A stretch of 64,000 nucleotides of DNA from Anaeromyxobacter diazotrophicus (GTDB lineage: Bacteria > Myxococcota > Myxococcia > Myxococcales > Anaeromyxobacteraceae): assembly GCF_013340205.1 (NCBI RefSeq), contig NZ_BJTG01000004.1, forward strand, positions 434,001-498,000, given 5' to 3'. Shown here in pieces: positions 34,122 to 42,333 of this stretch (position 1 is the stretch's first letter; the number at the start of each line of letters is the position of its first letter). Below the pieces are notes generated by a model, which was given only the letters and a program-made list of their open reading frames with translations, was not told the DNA's origin and did no database searches. A program made the position numbers and the translations under genes.

Positions 34122-35236
34122 AAGAGATGCCGCACGCCATGGAGCCTCCCTCGCCGACCCCACCCGGCCACCCCGCCCGCGATCCCGCCGTCGAGGCGCT
34201 CGAAGCGCGCCTGGGTCAGACCTTCCAGCGGCCGGACGTCGCCCTCGCCGCCATCACCCACAAGTCGTTCGTGAACGAGCACCGCGGCGACGGGCTGGCC
34301 GACAACGAGCGGCTGGAGTTCCTGGGCGACGCCGTCCTCGATCTCGCCGTCTCGCACCGGCTCATGGAGCGCTTCCCCGCCGCGCGCGAGGGCGAGCTCT
34401 CCAAGATCCGCGCGGCGGTGGTGGACGAGGCGGGGCTCGCGCGCATCGCGCGGGCGCTCGACCTCGGGCCGCTGCTGCGCCTCGGCCGCGGCGAGGAGCT
34501 GACCGGAGGCCGCGAGAAGAGCTCGCTCCTCGCCGACGCCATGGAGGCGGTGGTCGCCGCCCTCTACCTGGGGGGCGGGCTCGAGCCGGTGCTGGCCCTG
34601 CTCGACCGCTTCCTCGGCGAGGCCTTCGCCCGCGCCGCCGCCGGCACGCTCGACCGCGACTACAAGACGCAGCTGCAGGAGCTCGCCCAGAGCCGCGTCC
34701 GCGCCTCGCCCCGCTACCGGGTGGTGGCCGAGCACGGCCCCGATCACTCGAAGGTGTTCGACGTGGAGGCCGAGCTCAAGGGCGAGGTCGTCGGCCGCGG
34801 CACCGGCCGCTCCAAGAAGGACGCGGAGCAGGCGGCCGCGAAGCTGGCCCTCGAGGCGCTCAGCGCGCGCGCCGCGGAGGTGCCGGCGGCGATGCCAGCT
34901 GCGGAGCCCGCCCCCCTGGAGAGCTCTCCCCCCGCGACGCCGAGCGAGGGAGCACGTGCGCCGGGCGAGCCCGCGCCGCTCGCCGCCGCGCCCGCCGAAC
35001 GCGACGAATCCCCGGCCGCGGCCACCCTCCCGCTCCCCCCGCCGGCGGCCGAGACCAAAGTTCCGGAGGCCGCGCCCCCGCTCGCCCCGCCCGGCCGCGC
35101 GGAGAAGCGGACCACCGCGCCCCGCAAGCCGCGGCCCAAGAAGGCGGCGCCCGCGCGCGCAGCGGGGCGCAAGCCGGCCGCGACCGTGCGTAAAGCGGCG
35201 CGCAAGGCGGCGCCGCCGCGCAAGGCCCGCAGCTGA
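34118..35236 (+). CDS. rnc: Ribonuclease III with long basic C-terminal tail
   Basis: Double-strand RNA endonuclease. RNase III domain with NERLEFLGDAVLDL (about residues 62-75) and the second acidic pair in DAMEAVVAALYLGG; double-stranded RNA-binding domain at about 180-250 ending in SKKDAEQAAAKLALEAL. The protein is 372 residues, roughly 130 longer than usual: the extra tail is Pro/Ala-rich, then Lys/Arg/Ala/Pro-rich like histone H1. Possible starts are GTG 34118 (overlapping the MeaB stop), ATG 34127 and ATG 34139; none has a strong ribosome site. Confidence 0.92.
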   Translation: MKEMPHAMEPPSPTPPGHPARDPAVEALEARLGQTFQRPDVALAAITHKSFVNEHRGDGLADNERLEFLGDAVLDLAVSHRLMERFPAAREGELSKIRAAVVDEAGLARIARALDLGPLLRLGRGEELTGGREKSSLLADAMEAVVAALYLGGGLEPVLALLDRFLGEAFARAAAGTLDRDYKTQLQELAQSRVRASPRYRVVAEHGPDHSKVFDVEAELKGEVVGRGTGRSKKDAEQAAAKLALEALSARAAEVPAAMPAAEPAPLESSPPATPSEGARAPGEPAPLAAAPAERDESPAAATLPLPPPAAETKVPEAAPPLAPPGRAEKRTTAPRKPRPKKAAPARAAGRKPAATVRKAARKAAPPRKARS

Positions 35237-35283
35237 CGAGCATTTCGTTGCGACCGCGCCGCCCGGTCGCTAGCATGCCGCGC

Positions 35284-35952
35284 ATGACGAGACCCGCCCT
35301 GCTCGCGCTCGCCCTGTGCCTCGCGCCCGCTCTCGCGCCCGCGCAGACGCCGCCCGAGGCGCCCAAGCCCGCGCCCGCCAAGAAGGCGGCCCCCAAGGCC
35401 GCCGCGCCCAAGGAGCTCTACGCCACCTTCGTCACCAGCCAGGGCAAGATCGGCGTCCGGCTCTTCCCGGAGCAGAAGCCCAACGCGGTGAAGAACTTCG
35501 TCGACCTGGCCGAGGGCAAGAAGGCCTGGACCGACCCGCGCACCGGCCAGCGGGTGCAGAAGCCGCTCTACGACGGGACCGTGTTCCACCGCGTCATCCC
35601 CGGGTTCATGATCCAGGGCGGCGACCCGCTCGGCCTCGGCGTCGGCGGCCCCGGCTACGCCATCCCCGACGAGCTCGAGGCGAGCGAGCACTTCTTCGAC
35701 CAGCCGTGCCAGCTCGCCTACGCGAACTCCGGCCCGAACTCCAACGGCTCGCAGTTCTTCATCACCGAGGTGCCGACGCTGCACCTCAACCCCGTCAAGT
35801 GCGACCGCAGCCCCTCCGGCCTGTGCGGCTACGTCCGCTTCGGCGAGGGCGTGTGCGGCTGCGACCTGGTGGGCAAGATCGCCCGCCTCGGCAACAGCAA
35901 GACGACGCTCGAGAAGGTCGTCATCTCGAAGACGAAGCCCACCTGCCAGTGA
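35284..35952 (+). CDS. Secreted cyclophilin-type peptidyl-prolyl isomerase
   Basis: A 222-residue periplasmic proline isomerase. Signal peptide (about residues 1-21), Ala/Pro/Lys linker, then the cyclophilin domain with active-site FHRVIPGFMIQGGD and GSQFFIT. Near the end, a Cys-rich insertion (from NPVKCDRS through VCGCDL) holds four cysteines; further cysteines lie in QPCQ and near the C-terminus, so disulfides are likely. ATG 35284 gives the cleanest signal peptide; ATG 35275 is also possible. A cytoplasmic paralogue follows at once. Confidence 0.9.
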   Translation: MTRPALLALALCLAPALAPAQTPPEAPKPAPAKKAAPKAAAPKELYATFVTSQGKIGVRLFPEQKPNAVKNFVDLAEGKKAWTDPRTGQRVQKPLYDGTVFHRVIPGFMIQGGDPLGLGVGGPGYAIPDELEASEHFFDQPCQLAYANSGPNSNGSQFFITEVPTLHLNPVKCDRSPSGLCGYVRFGEGVCGCDLVGKIARLGNSKTTLEKVVISKTKPTCQ

Positions 35953-35966
35953 CCCCGGAGCCGCCC

Positions 35967-36473
35967 ATGGCCGATCCCATCTACGCGACGTTCAAGACCT
36001 CCGCCGGTGACCTGGTGGTGAAGCTCCTGCCCGAGAAGGCGCCCCAGACCGTGGAGAACTTCCTCGGCCTGGTCGAGGGCACGAAGGAGTGGACCGACCC
36101 CACCTCGAACCAGAAGGTGAAGCGGCCGCTCTACGACGGCACCGTGTTCCACCGCGTCATCCCGGACTTCATGATCCAGGGCGGCGACCCGCTCGGCACC
36201 GGCTACGGCGGCCCCGGCTTCCGCTTCGGGGACGAGATCGGCCCCGACAACAAGTTCGACAAGCCGGGCCTGCTCGCCATGGCGAACGCCGGGCCGAACA
36301 CGAACGGCTCGCAGTTCTTCATCACGGAGGTCCCGACCCCGCACCTCAACCGCGGCCACACCATCTTCGGCGAGGTGGTGAAGGGCTTCGAGCTCGTCCC
36401 CAAGATCGCGCGCGGCGGCAACGGCAAGACGAAGCTCGAGAAGATCACGATCACGCGCGGCGCGCAGCCTTAA
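35967..36473 (+). CDS. Cytoplasmic cyclophilin-type peptidyl-prolyl isomerase
   Basis: A 168-residue cyclophilin without a signal peptide. FHRVIPDFMIQGGD, NAGPNTNGSQFFIT and HTIFGEVVKG make the standard active site. It is clearly a paralogue of the preceding secreted enzyme but lacks the Cys insertion. CGGAG precedes ATG 35967. The era gene starts at the base after its stop, so the two are translated together. Confidence 0.93.
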   Translation: MADPIYATFKTSAGDLVVKLLPEKAPQTVENFLGLVEGTKEWTDPTSNQKVKRPLYDGTVFHRVIPDFMIQGGDPLGTGYGGPGFRFGDEIGPDNKFDKPGLLAMANAGPNTNGSQFFITEVPTPHLNRGHTIFGEVVKGFELVPKIARGGNGKTKLEKITITRGAQP

Positions 36474-37415
36474 GTGGGACCTCCCACCCCGACCGCCGCG
36501 GCCTTCCGCGCCGGCTTCGTCGCGATCCTCGGCCGCCCCAACGTCGGGAAGTCGACGCTGCTCAACCGCGTGCTGCGCGAGAAGATCGCGATCGTCTCGC
36601 CGCGGCCGCAGACCACCCGCACCCGCATCCTCGGGGTGTGGAACGGCCCCGGCGCGCAGCTCGCCTTCTTCGACACGCCCGGGCTCCACCGCGCCGAGGG
36701 GCCCCTCAACCGCCGCATGGTCGAGGTGGGGCTCAGCACCCTCTCCGAGGTGGACGTCGCGCTCCTGCTGGTCGAGGCGGGCACCGGGCCGGAGGGCCGG
36801 GTGGAGGTGGGCGAGGCGACCCGCTGGATCATCGAGGAGGTGAAGCGCAGCGGGAAGCCGGCCGTGCTCGGCATCTCCAAGATCGACCGCGCCCCCAAGG
36901 AGGCGATCCTCCCGGTCATCGCCGCCTATCGCGAGCTGCACGCCTGGACCGAGGTGGTGCCCTTCTCGGCGCTGCGCGACGAGAACGTCGACGACCTCCT
37001 CCGCACGCTGGCGCGCCTCGTCCCCGAGGCCGAGCAGCCGCTCTTCCCGCCGGACGTGCTGACCGACCAGGCGGAGCGCCAGCTCGCGGCGGAGTACGTG
37101 CGCGAGCAGGTCATGCTGCAGACGCGGCAGGAGATCCCGTACGCGGCCGCGGTGGCGGTGGAGGCGTTCGACGAGACCGAGCGGGAGAAGGGGCGCCACG
37201 GCCTGGTCCGCGTCGCCGCCACCATCTACGTCGAGCGCGAGAGCCAGAAGGGCATCGTCATCGGCAAGCGCGGCGCCCTGCTGAAGGAGATCGGCACCGC
37301 CGCCCGCACCGGGCTGGAGCGCCTGCTCGGCTGCAAGGTCTTCCTCGAGCTGCACGTGAAGGTGGACGAGCGCTGGAGCGAGCGCGAGGACGCGCTGCGG
37401 AAGCACGGGCTTTAG
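36474..37415 (+). CDS. era: GTPase Era
   Basis: Ribosome-assembly GTPase that binds 16S rRNA. The 313-residue protein has G1 GRPNVGKST, G2/G3 QTTRTRILG and DTPGLH, G4 SKID and a C-terminal KH domain with KGIVIGKRGALLKEIG near residue 262. Era normally neighbours rnc, as here two genes upstream. Start GTG 36474 follows the preceding stop directly. Confidence 0.95.
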   Translation: MGPPTPTAAAFRAGFVAILGRPNVGKSTLLNRVLREKIAIVSPRPQTTRTRILGVWNGPGAQLAFFDTPGLHRAEGPLNRRMVEVGLSTLSEVDVALLLVEAGTGPEGRVEVGEATRWIIEEVKRSGKPAVLGISKIDRAPKEAILPVIAAYRELHAWTEVVPFSALRDENVDDLLRTLARLVPEAEQPLFPPDVLTDQAERQLAAEYVREQVMLQTRQEIPYAAAVAVEAFDETEREKGRHGLVRVAATIYVERESQKGIVIGKRGALLKEIGTAARTGLERLLGCKVFLELHVKVDERWSEREDALRKHGL

Positions 37416-37436
37416 CGTCCGTGTTACAAGCCCTCC

Positions 37437-38837
37437 GTGCCCCGTCCTCTCGTCGCCCTCGTCGGGCGCCCCAACGTCGGCAAGTCGACGCTCTTCAACC
37501 GCCTCGCGGGCCGGCGGCTCGCCATCGTGGAGGACGTCCCCGGCGTCACCCGCGACCGCAACTACGCCGACGCGGAGTGGGACGGGCGCGAGTTCTCGGT
37601 GGTCGACACCGGCGGCTTCGAGCCGGACGCGGGCGGCGGCGAGCCCCTCAACGCGCTCGTGCAGCGCCAGGCACAGCTCGCGGTCGAGGAGGCCGCGGCG
37701 GTGGTGCTGGTCGTGGACGGGCGCGAGGGGCTGACCAGCGTCGACCAGGCGGTGGCGGACCTGCTCCGCCGCTCCGGCAAGCCGCTGTTCGTCGCCGTGA
37801 ACAAGGTCGACGCCGCCCGGCACGAGGGCGACCTCCCCATCGCCGAGTTCCACCGGCTCGGGCTGGGCGAGGTCTTCCCGGTCTCCGCCGAGCACGCGCG
37901 CGGCGTCTCGGAGCTGGCCGAGGCCGTCCTCCAGCGCCTCGCCGTCCCGCGCGCCCCGCCGCCGCCCGAGGCGGCCGAGGAGCTGCCCGAGGAGGGCGCG
38001 GACGCGCCGAGGGGCCCCATCCGCCTGGCGATCGTCGGCCGGCCCAACGTCGGCAAGAGCACCTTCGTGAACGCGCTCCTCGGCCAGGAGCGGTTCGTCG
38101 TCTCCGACGTGCCCGGCACCACCCGGGACGCCATCGACTCGGCGGTCGAGCACAAGGGCCAGCAGTTCATCGTCACCGACACCGCCGGCATCCGGCGCAA
38201 GAGCGGGGTGGCCCAGAAGGTCGAGGCCTACTCGGTGCTGCGCGCCATGCGCTGCATCGACGAGTCGGAGGTGGTGGCCTGCCTGCTCGACGCCGGCGAG
38301 GCGGGCGTGGAGCAGGACGCGCGCCTGCTGGGGATGGTGGCGGAGAAGGGCCGGGCGCTGGTGGTGGTGGTGAACAAGTGGGACCTGGGCGAGCAGGGCG
38401 GGGCGACCCAGGCCTGGTACCGCGACGAGCTCGCGAAGCGGCTGCCCTTCGTCGCCTGGGCGCCGATGATCTTCACCTCCGGCCGCACCGGGAAGGGCGT
38501 CGCGAAGGTGCTCGACACCGCGGCGCGCCTCATGGAGCAGTACCGCGCCCGTTTCCCCACCCACGCCATGAACGAGCTCCTGGAGCGCATCCAGGTCAGC
38601 CACCCCGCGCCGCTGGTGCGCGGGCGCCGGGTGAAGCTCTACTACGTCGCCCAGGTCGCCTACGCGCCGCCGACGTTCGTCATCCAGTGCAACCGGCCCG
38701 AGTCGGTGAACGAGCACTACCAGCGCTACGTCGAGAACCGGTTCCGCGAGGCGTTCGGGCTCGAGGTCCCGCTGCGGCTCGTCTACAAGGAGCGCCAGCG
38801 GCGCAGCCGGCCACCGCCCGGGGCGAAGAAGGCTTGA
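37437..38837 (+). CDS. der: GTPase Der (EngA)
   Basis: Tandem-GTPase factor for 50S ribosome assembly. G-domain 1 begins VALVGRPNVGKSTLFN and G-domain 2 near residue 197 with AIVGRPNVGKSTFVN; both have DT(G/A)G and NK.D motifs (NKVD, NKWD). The KH-like C-domain ends in KERQRRSRPPPGAKKA. Total 466 residues, normal for Der. Start GTG 37437. Confidence 0.96.
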   Translation: MPRPLVALVGRPNVGKSTLFNRLAGRRLAIVEDVPGVTRDRNYADAEWDGREFSVVDTGGFEPDAGGGEPLNALVQRQAQLAVEEAAAVVLVVDGREGLTSVDQAVADLLRRSGKPLFVAVNKVDAARHEGDLPIAEFHRLGLGEVFPVSAEHARGVSELAEAVLQRLAVPRAPPPPEAAEELPEEGADAPRGPIRLAIVGRPNVGKSTFVNALLGQERFVVSDVPGTTRDAIDSAVEHKGQQFIVTDTAGIRRKSGVAQKVEAYSVLRAMRCIDESEVVACLLDAGEAGVEQDARLLGMVAEKGRALVVVVNKWDLGEQGGATQAWYRDELAKRLPFVAWAPMIFTSGRTGKGVAKVLDTAARLMEQYRARFPTHAMNELLERIQVSHPAPLVRGRRVKLYYVAQVAYAPPTFVIQCNRPESVNEHYQRYVENRFREAFGLEVPLRLVYKERQRRSRPPPGAKKA

Positions 38838-38900
38838 CCGGGCGCGCCGGCGCCGCCTACATTGCGCCGGATTTCCAAGCATTTCCTGCCGAGAGGCCCC

Positions 38901-39617
38901 ATGTCCAAGACCGCCCACCACGAGCTCACCCGCAAGGAGATGAAGGGCCCGGACAAGTTCCAGGTGGCCGCCACCGAGGCGACGCGCTGGGCGTCGCAGC
39001 GGCGCCGCCAGATCCTCCTCGCGGGCGTCGCGGCCTTCGCCGTGCTCGCTCTGGTGATCGCCTTCTCCGCCTACCTCGACAGCCAGCGCACCGCCGCCGG
39101 CAGCCTGCTCTACCGCGCCATCGACGTGGCGAGCGGCGAGGTCTCCTCCATCCCGCTGCCCGGCGTCGCCCGCACGTACAAGACGAACGAGGAGAAGCAG
39201 CGGGCGGTGCTGGAGGCGGCCGGCCAGGTGCGGGCGCGCCACGGCGCGAGCCGCGCCGCCGCCACCGCCGCGCTGCTCGAGGGCGACGCCCAGCTCGCGC
39301 TCGGCGCGTGGGACCCGGCGATCGCCGCGTACCAGACCTTCCTCGACAAGGCGCCCGCCGACGACGCCCTGCGCTTCGGCGGGCTCGACGGGCTGGCGCG
39401 CGCGCAGGAGGGCAAGGGGGACCTCGCCGCGGCCGCCGCCACCTACGAGAAGGCGACCCAGATCGACTTCTTCAAGGACCGCGCGACGCTGGAGCGCGCC
39501 CGGGTGCTCGTGAAGGCCGGCAAGAAGGACGAGGCGCAGAAGGCGCTCGAGGCCCTCCCCAAGGACTCCCCGCTCGCGGTCGAGGCGCAGGAGCGCCTGG
39601 CGCGGCTGGGCCGCTGA
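38901..39617 (+). CDS. YfgM-like TPR membrane protein
   Basis: A 238-residue inner-membrane protein. A cytoplasmic basic N-terminus, one membrane helix (about residues 42-62) and a periplasmic helical region with TPR-like repeats (from about residue 125: LLEGDAQLALGAWDPAIAAYQTFLDKAP). YfgM proteins work with the SecYEG-associated chaperone network, and the gene typically sits between der-type GTPases and bamB, as here. ATG 38901 marks the natural N-terminus. Confidence 0.83.
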   Translation: MSKTAHHELTRKEMKGPDKFQVAATEATRWASQRRRQILLAGVAAFAVLALVIAFSAYLDSQRTAAGSLLYRAIDVASGEVSSIPLPGVARTYKTNEEKQRAVLEAAGQVRARHGASRAAATAALLEGDAQLALGAWDPAIAAYQTFLDKAPADDALRFGGLDGLARAQEGKGDLAAAAATYEKATQIDFFKDRATLERARVLVKAGKKDEAQKALEALPKDSPLAVEAQERLARLGR

Positions 39618-40696
39618 TGAGCCTCCTCGCGCTGGTCCTGGCGGCGCAGGCGAGCGTCGCGACCCAGCTGCCGCCTGCGCCGGTCCGCCTGTGGACCGTG
39701 CGCTGGCAGAAGCAGCTCGTCGAGCCGGTGTCGCTCGAGTGGAAGGCCCGCGAGAGCGGCGGCCCCGCGGTCGACGCCACCACCGGGCGGCTCGTGGTCG
39801 GGACCCGCGACGGCTGGCTGCGCGCCTACTCGGCCGAGGGCGAGCTCGCCTGGGAGCTGCGGGCCGGCGGCCGGTTCGAGGCGCCGCCGCGCATCGAGGG
39901 CGACGCGGTCTACGCCGGCTCGAGCGACGGCTTCCTCTACGCGGTCGACCTCGGCTCGGGACAGCTCCGCTGGAAGTACGACGCGCAGGAGGAGGTGGGG
40001 ACGACGCCGGCGGTCGCGGCCGGGCTCGTCGTCGCCATGACCCTGCAGGACACGCTCGTCGCGGTGGACGCGAAGACCGGCGCCTGGCGCTGGCATCACC
40101 GCCGGGAGCAGCGCGAGGGCTTCACCATCCACGGCGCCGCCGCGCCGGTGGTGGCGGGCCCGGTCGTGTACGGCGCCTGGTCCGACGGCCACGTCGCCGC
40201 GCTCGACCTCCTCACCGGGACGGTGCAGTGGGAGCGCCTCGTCGCGCCGAAGGGCGACTTCACCGACGTGGACGCGCTGCGGGTGCAGGGCGGCCGGCTC
40301 TTCGCCGCCGCCTACTCGGGCGCGGTCTACGCCCTCGACGCCAAGACCGGCCAGCAGGCGTGGGAGGTGAAGACGCCCGCCCCGAGCCGGCTGGCGCTCG
40401 GCGCGGGGCTGCTCGTCGCGGTCACGAACACCCAGGTGCTGGGCATCGCGCCGGCGGACGGCGCGGTCCGCTGGACGCTGCCGCTCGACGGCGCCCCGGC
40501 GGGCGAGCCGGTGGTGCTGAACGGGCGCGCCGCGGTGCCGAACGGCGGCGGGCTGCTCTGGATCGACACGCGGCAGGGGCGCGTGCTGCGCGTGTTCGAC
40601 CCGGGGACGGGCGTCTCGGCCTCGCCGGGGTGGGTGGGCTCGCGCCTGTACGTGCTCTCCAACGGCGGCGATCTCCTGGCGCTGGACCTGTCGTGA
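39617..40696 (+). CDS. BamB-like PQQ-repeat beta-propeller
   Basis: A 359-residue exported protein. The signal-like N-terminus (MSLLALVLAAQASVA) is followed by repeating propeller blades with the PQQ motif, for example GxLYAVDLGSGQLRWKY and VYALDAKTGQQAWEV. By fold and by its place after a YfgM-like gene, it may be the BamB-type accessory of the outer-membrane assembly machine. There is no lipobox Cys, a difference from E. coli BamB. ATG 39617 overlaps the previous stop as TGATG. Confidence 0.83.
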   Translation: MSLLALVLAAQASVATQLPPAPVRLWTVRWQKQLVEPVSLEWKARESGGPAVDATTGRLVVGTRDGWLRAYSAEGELAWELRAGGRFEAPPRIEGDAVYAGSSDGFLYAVDLGSGQLRWKYDAQEEVGTTPAVAAGLVVAMTLQDTLVAVDAKTGAWRWHHRREQREGFTIHGAAAPVVAGPVVYGAWSDGHVAALDLLTGTVQWERLVAPKGDFTDVDALRVQGGRLFAAAYSGAVYALDAKTGQQAWEVKTPAPSRLALGAGLLVAVTNTQVLGIAPADGAVRWTLPLDGAPAGEPVVLNGRAAVPNGGGLLWIDTRQGRVLRVFDPGTGVSASPGWVGSRLYVLSNGGDLLALDLS

Positions 40697-41088
40697 GCCT
40701 GCGGCGCGTGCGGGTGGTGGCGGCGGTCATCCGCCGCGGCCGCGAGCTCCTCGTCTCGCGCAGGCTCGAGGGCGCGGAGCGCGGGGGCCTGTGGGAGTTC
40801 CCGGGCGGCAAGGTGGAGCCGGGCGAGTCGGAGCCGGACGCGCTCCGGCGGGAGATCGCGGAGGAGCTCGGCTGCGAGCTCGAGGTCGGCGAGCTCGTGC
40901 TGCGCCACCACCACCGCTACCCCGATCTCGAGGTGGAGCTCGCCTTCTATGCCTGCGCGCTCCCGGCCGGCGTCGAGCCGCGCCCGCTGGGGGTAGCCGC
41001 GATCGAGTGGGCCGAGGAGGGCACCCTCGCGACCCGCCCGTTCTGCGAGGCGGACGTGCCCGTCCTGCCGCTCCTGGAGCGGGCATGA
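40693..41088 (+). CDS. MutT-type Nudix hydrolase
   Basis: A 131-residue pyrophosphohydrolase. The Nudix box GGKVEPGESEPDALRREIAEEL is complete, and the N-terminal VAAVIRRGRELLVSRR with WEFPGGK is typical of 8-oxo-dGTP diphosphatases, which remove oxidised nucleotides before they cause mutations. GTG 40693 overlaps the preceding stop, and its own stop overlaps the next gene. Confidence 0.9.
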   Translation: MSLRRVRVVAAVIRRGRELLVSRRLEGAERGGLWEFPGGKVEPGESEPDALRREIAEELGCELEVGELVLRHHHRYPDLEVELAFYACALPAGVEPRPLGVAAIEWAEEGTLATRPFCEADVPVLPLLERA

Positions 41089-41468
41089 GCCGCCGGACGC
41101 TCCGCGGGGCCGGCGCGGCGCTCCTCCTCGGGGCCTGCCTCAGCCCGCTGCGCGTGCCCTCGCCGCCGGGCGATCCGGCCGAGCGCCGCCGGGCCGAGGT
41201 CGACGCCTGCCGGCGCGGCGCGCTGCCGGCCTGGCTCGACGACGCGGCGCTCTCCGCCGCCGCCCAGGTCGACCGGGGCGAGGCGCAGGCGGGCGCGCTC
41301 AACGACAGCTTCCTCGGCGACAGCGCCGCGGTCATGGCGCGGCCGCCGCCCGCCTCCTTCGCCGGCGCCGGCTCGCGCGCCGCCGCCGTCCTGGAAGGCC
41401 GGCGCGCGTTCGAGGAGCAGTGCCTGGCGCTGCGGTCGGCCGGGCGCGAGCTCGTGCCGCGGCGCTGA
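41085..41468 (+). CDS. Small lipoprotein, unknown
   Basis: A 127-residue protein with lipobox LLGAC (Cys at about 18) after a basic, hydrophobic signal. The mature part is helical and Ala/Arg-rich, with a second and third cysteine (VDACRRG, EEQCLAL) that may pair. It overlaps the Nudix gene by ATGA. No family is recognised. Confidence 0.72.
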   Translation: MSRRTLRGAGAALLLGACLSPLRVPSPPGDPAERRRAEVDACRRGALPAWLDDAALSAAAQVDRGEAQAGALNDSFLGDSAAVMARPPPASFAGAGSRAAAVLEGRRAFEEQCLALRSAGRELVPRR

Positions 41469-41488
41469 CGAGCGGCCGCGCCGCCCGG

Positions 41489-42115
41489 CTAGCGCCGCGA
41501 GCCGCGCTTCTTCCGCGGCGGAGGGGCGGGCCGCTCGCCGCTCGTCTTGAGCTGGAGCGCCAGCGGCGCGAAGGCGTGGCCGTCCGCACCGTGCAGCTCG
41601 CGCGTCACCGCGCCGTCGAGGTGGAGCGTGTAGCGCGAGCCCGGCCGCAGCGGCTCGTCCGGCGCGAGCCGATACCGGCTCGTGCCCTCGCCGAGCTCGG
41701 TGGTGCCGGTCGACGCCACCATCGCGTCCACCTCGTCGCGCAGCGAGAGCCGGCCGTCCGCGAGGTGCACCGCCACCTCGAGCTCGAAGGTCGCGCCCGG
41801 GTCGAGGAGCGTTGCGCCCTCCCGCGCGAGCGGCGTCACCTGGCTCCCCACGTGCGCCAGCGCGGCCGTGACCGGCAGCGCGGCCGGGGCGGCCGGAGCC
41901 GCAGGTGCGGGTGCGGGTGCGGGTGCGGAGTCGGCCGGGCTCCCGGCGTCGGCCGCGAACTCGGCCGACTCCCCCGGAGGTGGAGGCGCCGCGCCGCCGC
42001 CGTCCGCGCCCTCGGCGGCGGGCGGCGAGGCGTCGGGCAGCGGGGGAGGAGTCGCCGGACGGGTACAGGCGAGGGCGAGCGCGACCCCCGCCGCGAAGGC
42101 GGCGTTCTTGTTCAC
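41489..42115 (-). CDS. Lipoprotein with Pro/Ala-rich linker, unknown
   Basis: A 208-residue protein. Signal with lipobox ALAC, a long Pro/Ala/Asp-rich linker (about residues 20-80), then a beta-rich globular domain (from LPVTAALAHVGSQ to LALQLKTSG) resembling immunoglobulin-like Big domains. The C-terminus is Lys/Arg-rich. Start GTG 42115. It converges with the preceding operon. Surface or periplasmic location is inferred; function is unknown. Confidence 0.75.
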   Translation of the reverse strand: MNKNAAFAAGVALALACTRPATPPPLPDASPPAAEGADGGGAAPPPPGESAEFAADAGSPADSAPAPAPAPAAPAAPAALPVTAALAHVGSQVTPLAREGATLLDPGATFELEVAVHLADGRLSLRDEVDAMVASTGTTELGEGTSRYRLAPDEPLRPGSRYTLHLDGAVTRELHGADGHAFAPLALQLKTSGERPAPPPRKKRGSRR

Positions 42116-42142
42116 GGAATGCAAGCTAGCACGGCCGCGCCT

Positions 42143-42208
42143 CCAGCTCGTCCGGCACCGGGGCCCAGCTCGTCCGGCACCGGGGCGCAGCTCGCCCCGC
42201 ACCGCGGT
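42143..42208. repeat. Third cluster of the RAYT-type repeat
   Basis: Two identical 22-bp units back to back (42143-42164 and 42165-42186), each containing CAGCTCGTCCGGCACCGGGG, and a decayed third (42187-42208). The core GTCCGGCACC is the one found around the RAYT gene 10 kb away. Confidence 0.75.
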
Positions 42209-42333
42209 CGGCCTGCGGCAGATCGACGCGCCAGCGAGCGCTTTGTTGTACCCAAAGTGTATGACCCCCTAACATGGCTACCGCCGGGTCAGGCCCGACC
42301 GGGATCAACGTCCTTTACACAGGAGCTTTCCAC

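Noticed and set aside
35829-39242. 1137-codon minus-strand open frame
   Set aside because: It is antisense to the cyclophilin, era, der and YfgM-like genes, which are all unmistakable. It is a GC-driven artefact.
36089-39616. Long upstream extension of the BamB-like frame
   Set aside because: Before 39617 the frame runs through four known genes in another register. The real start is ATG 39617.
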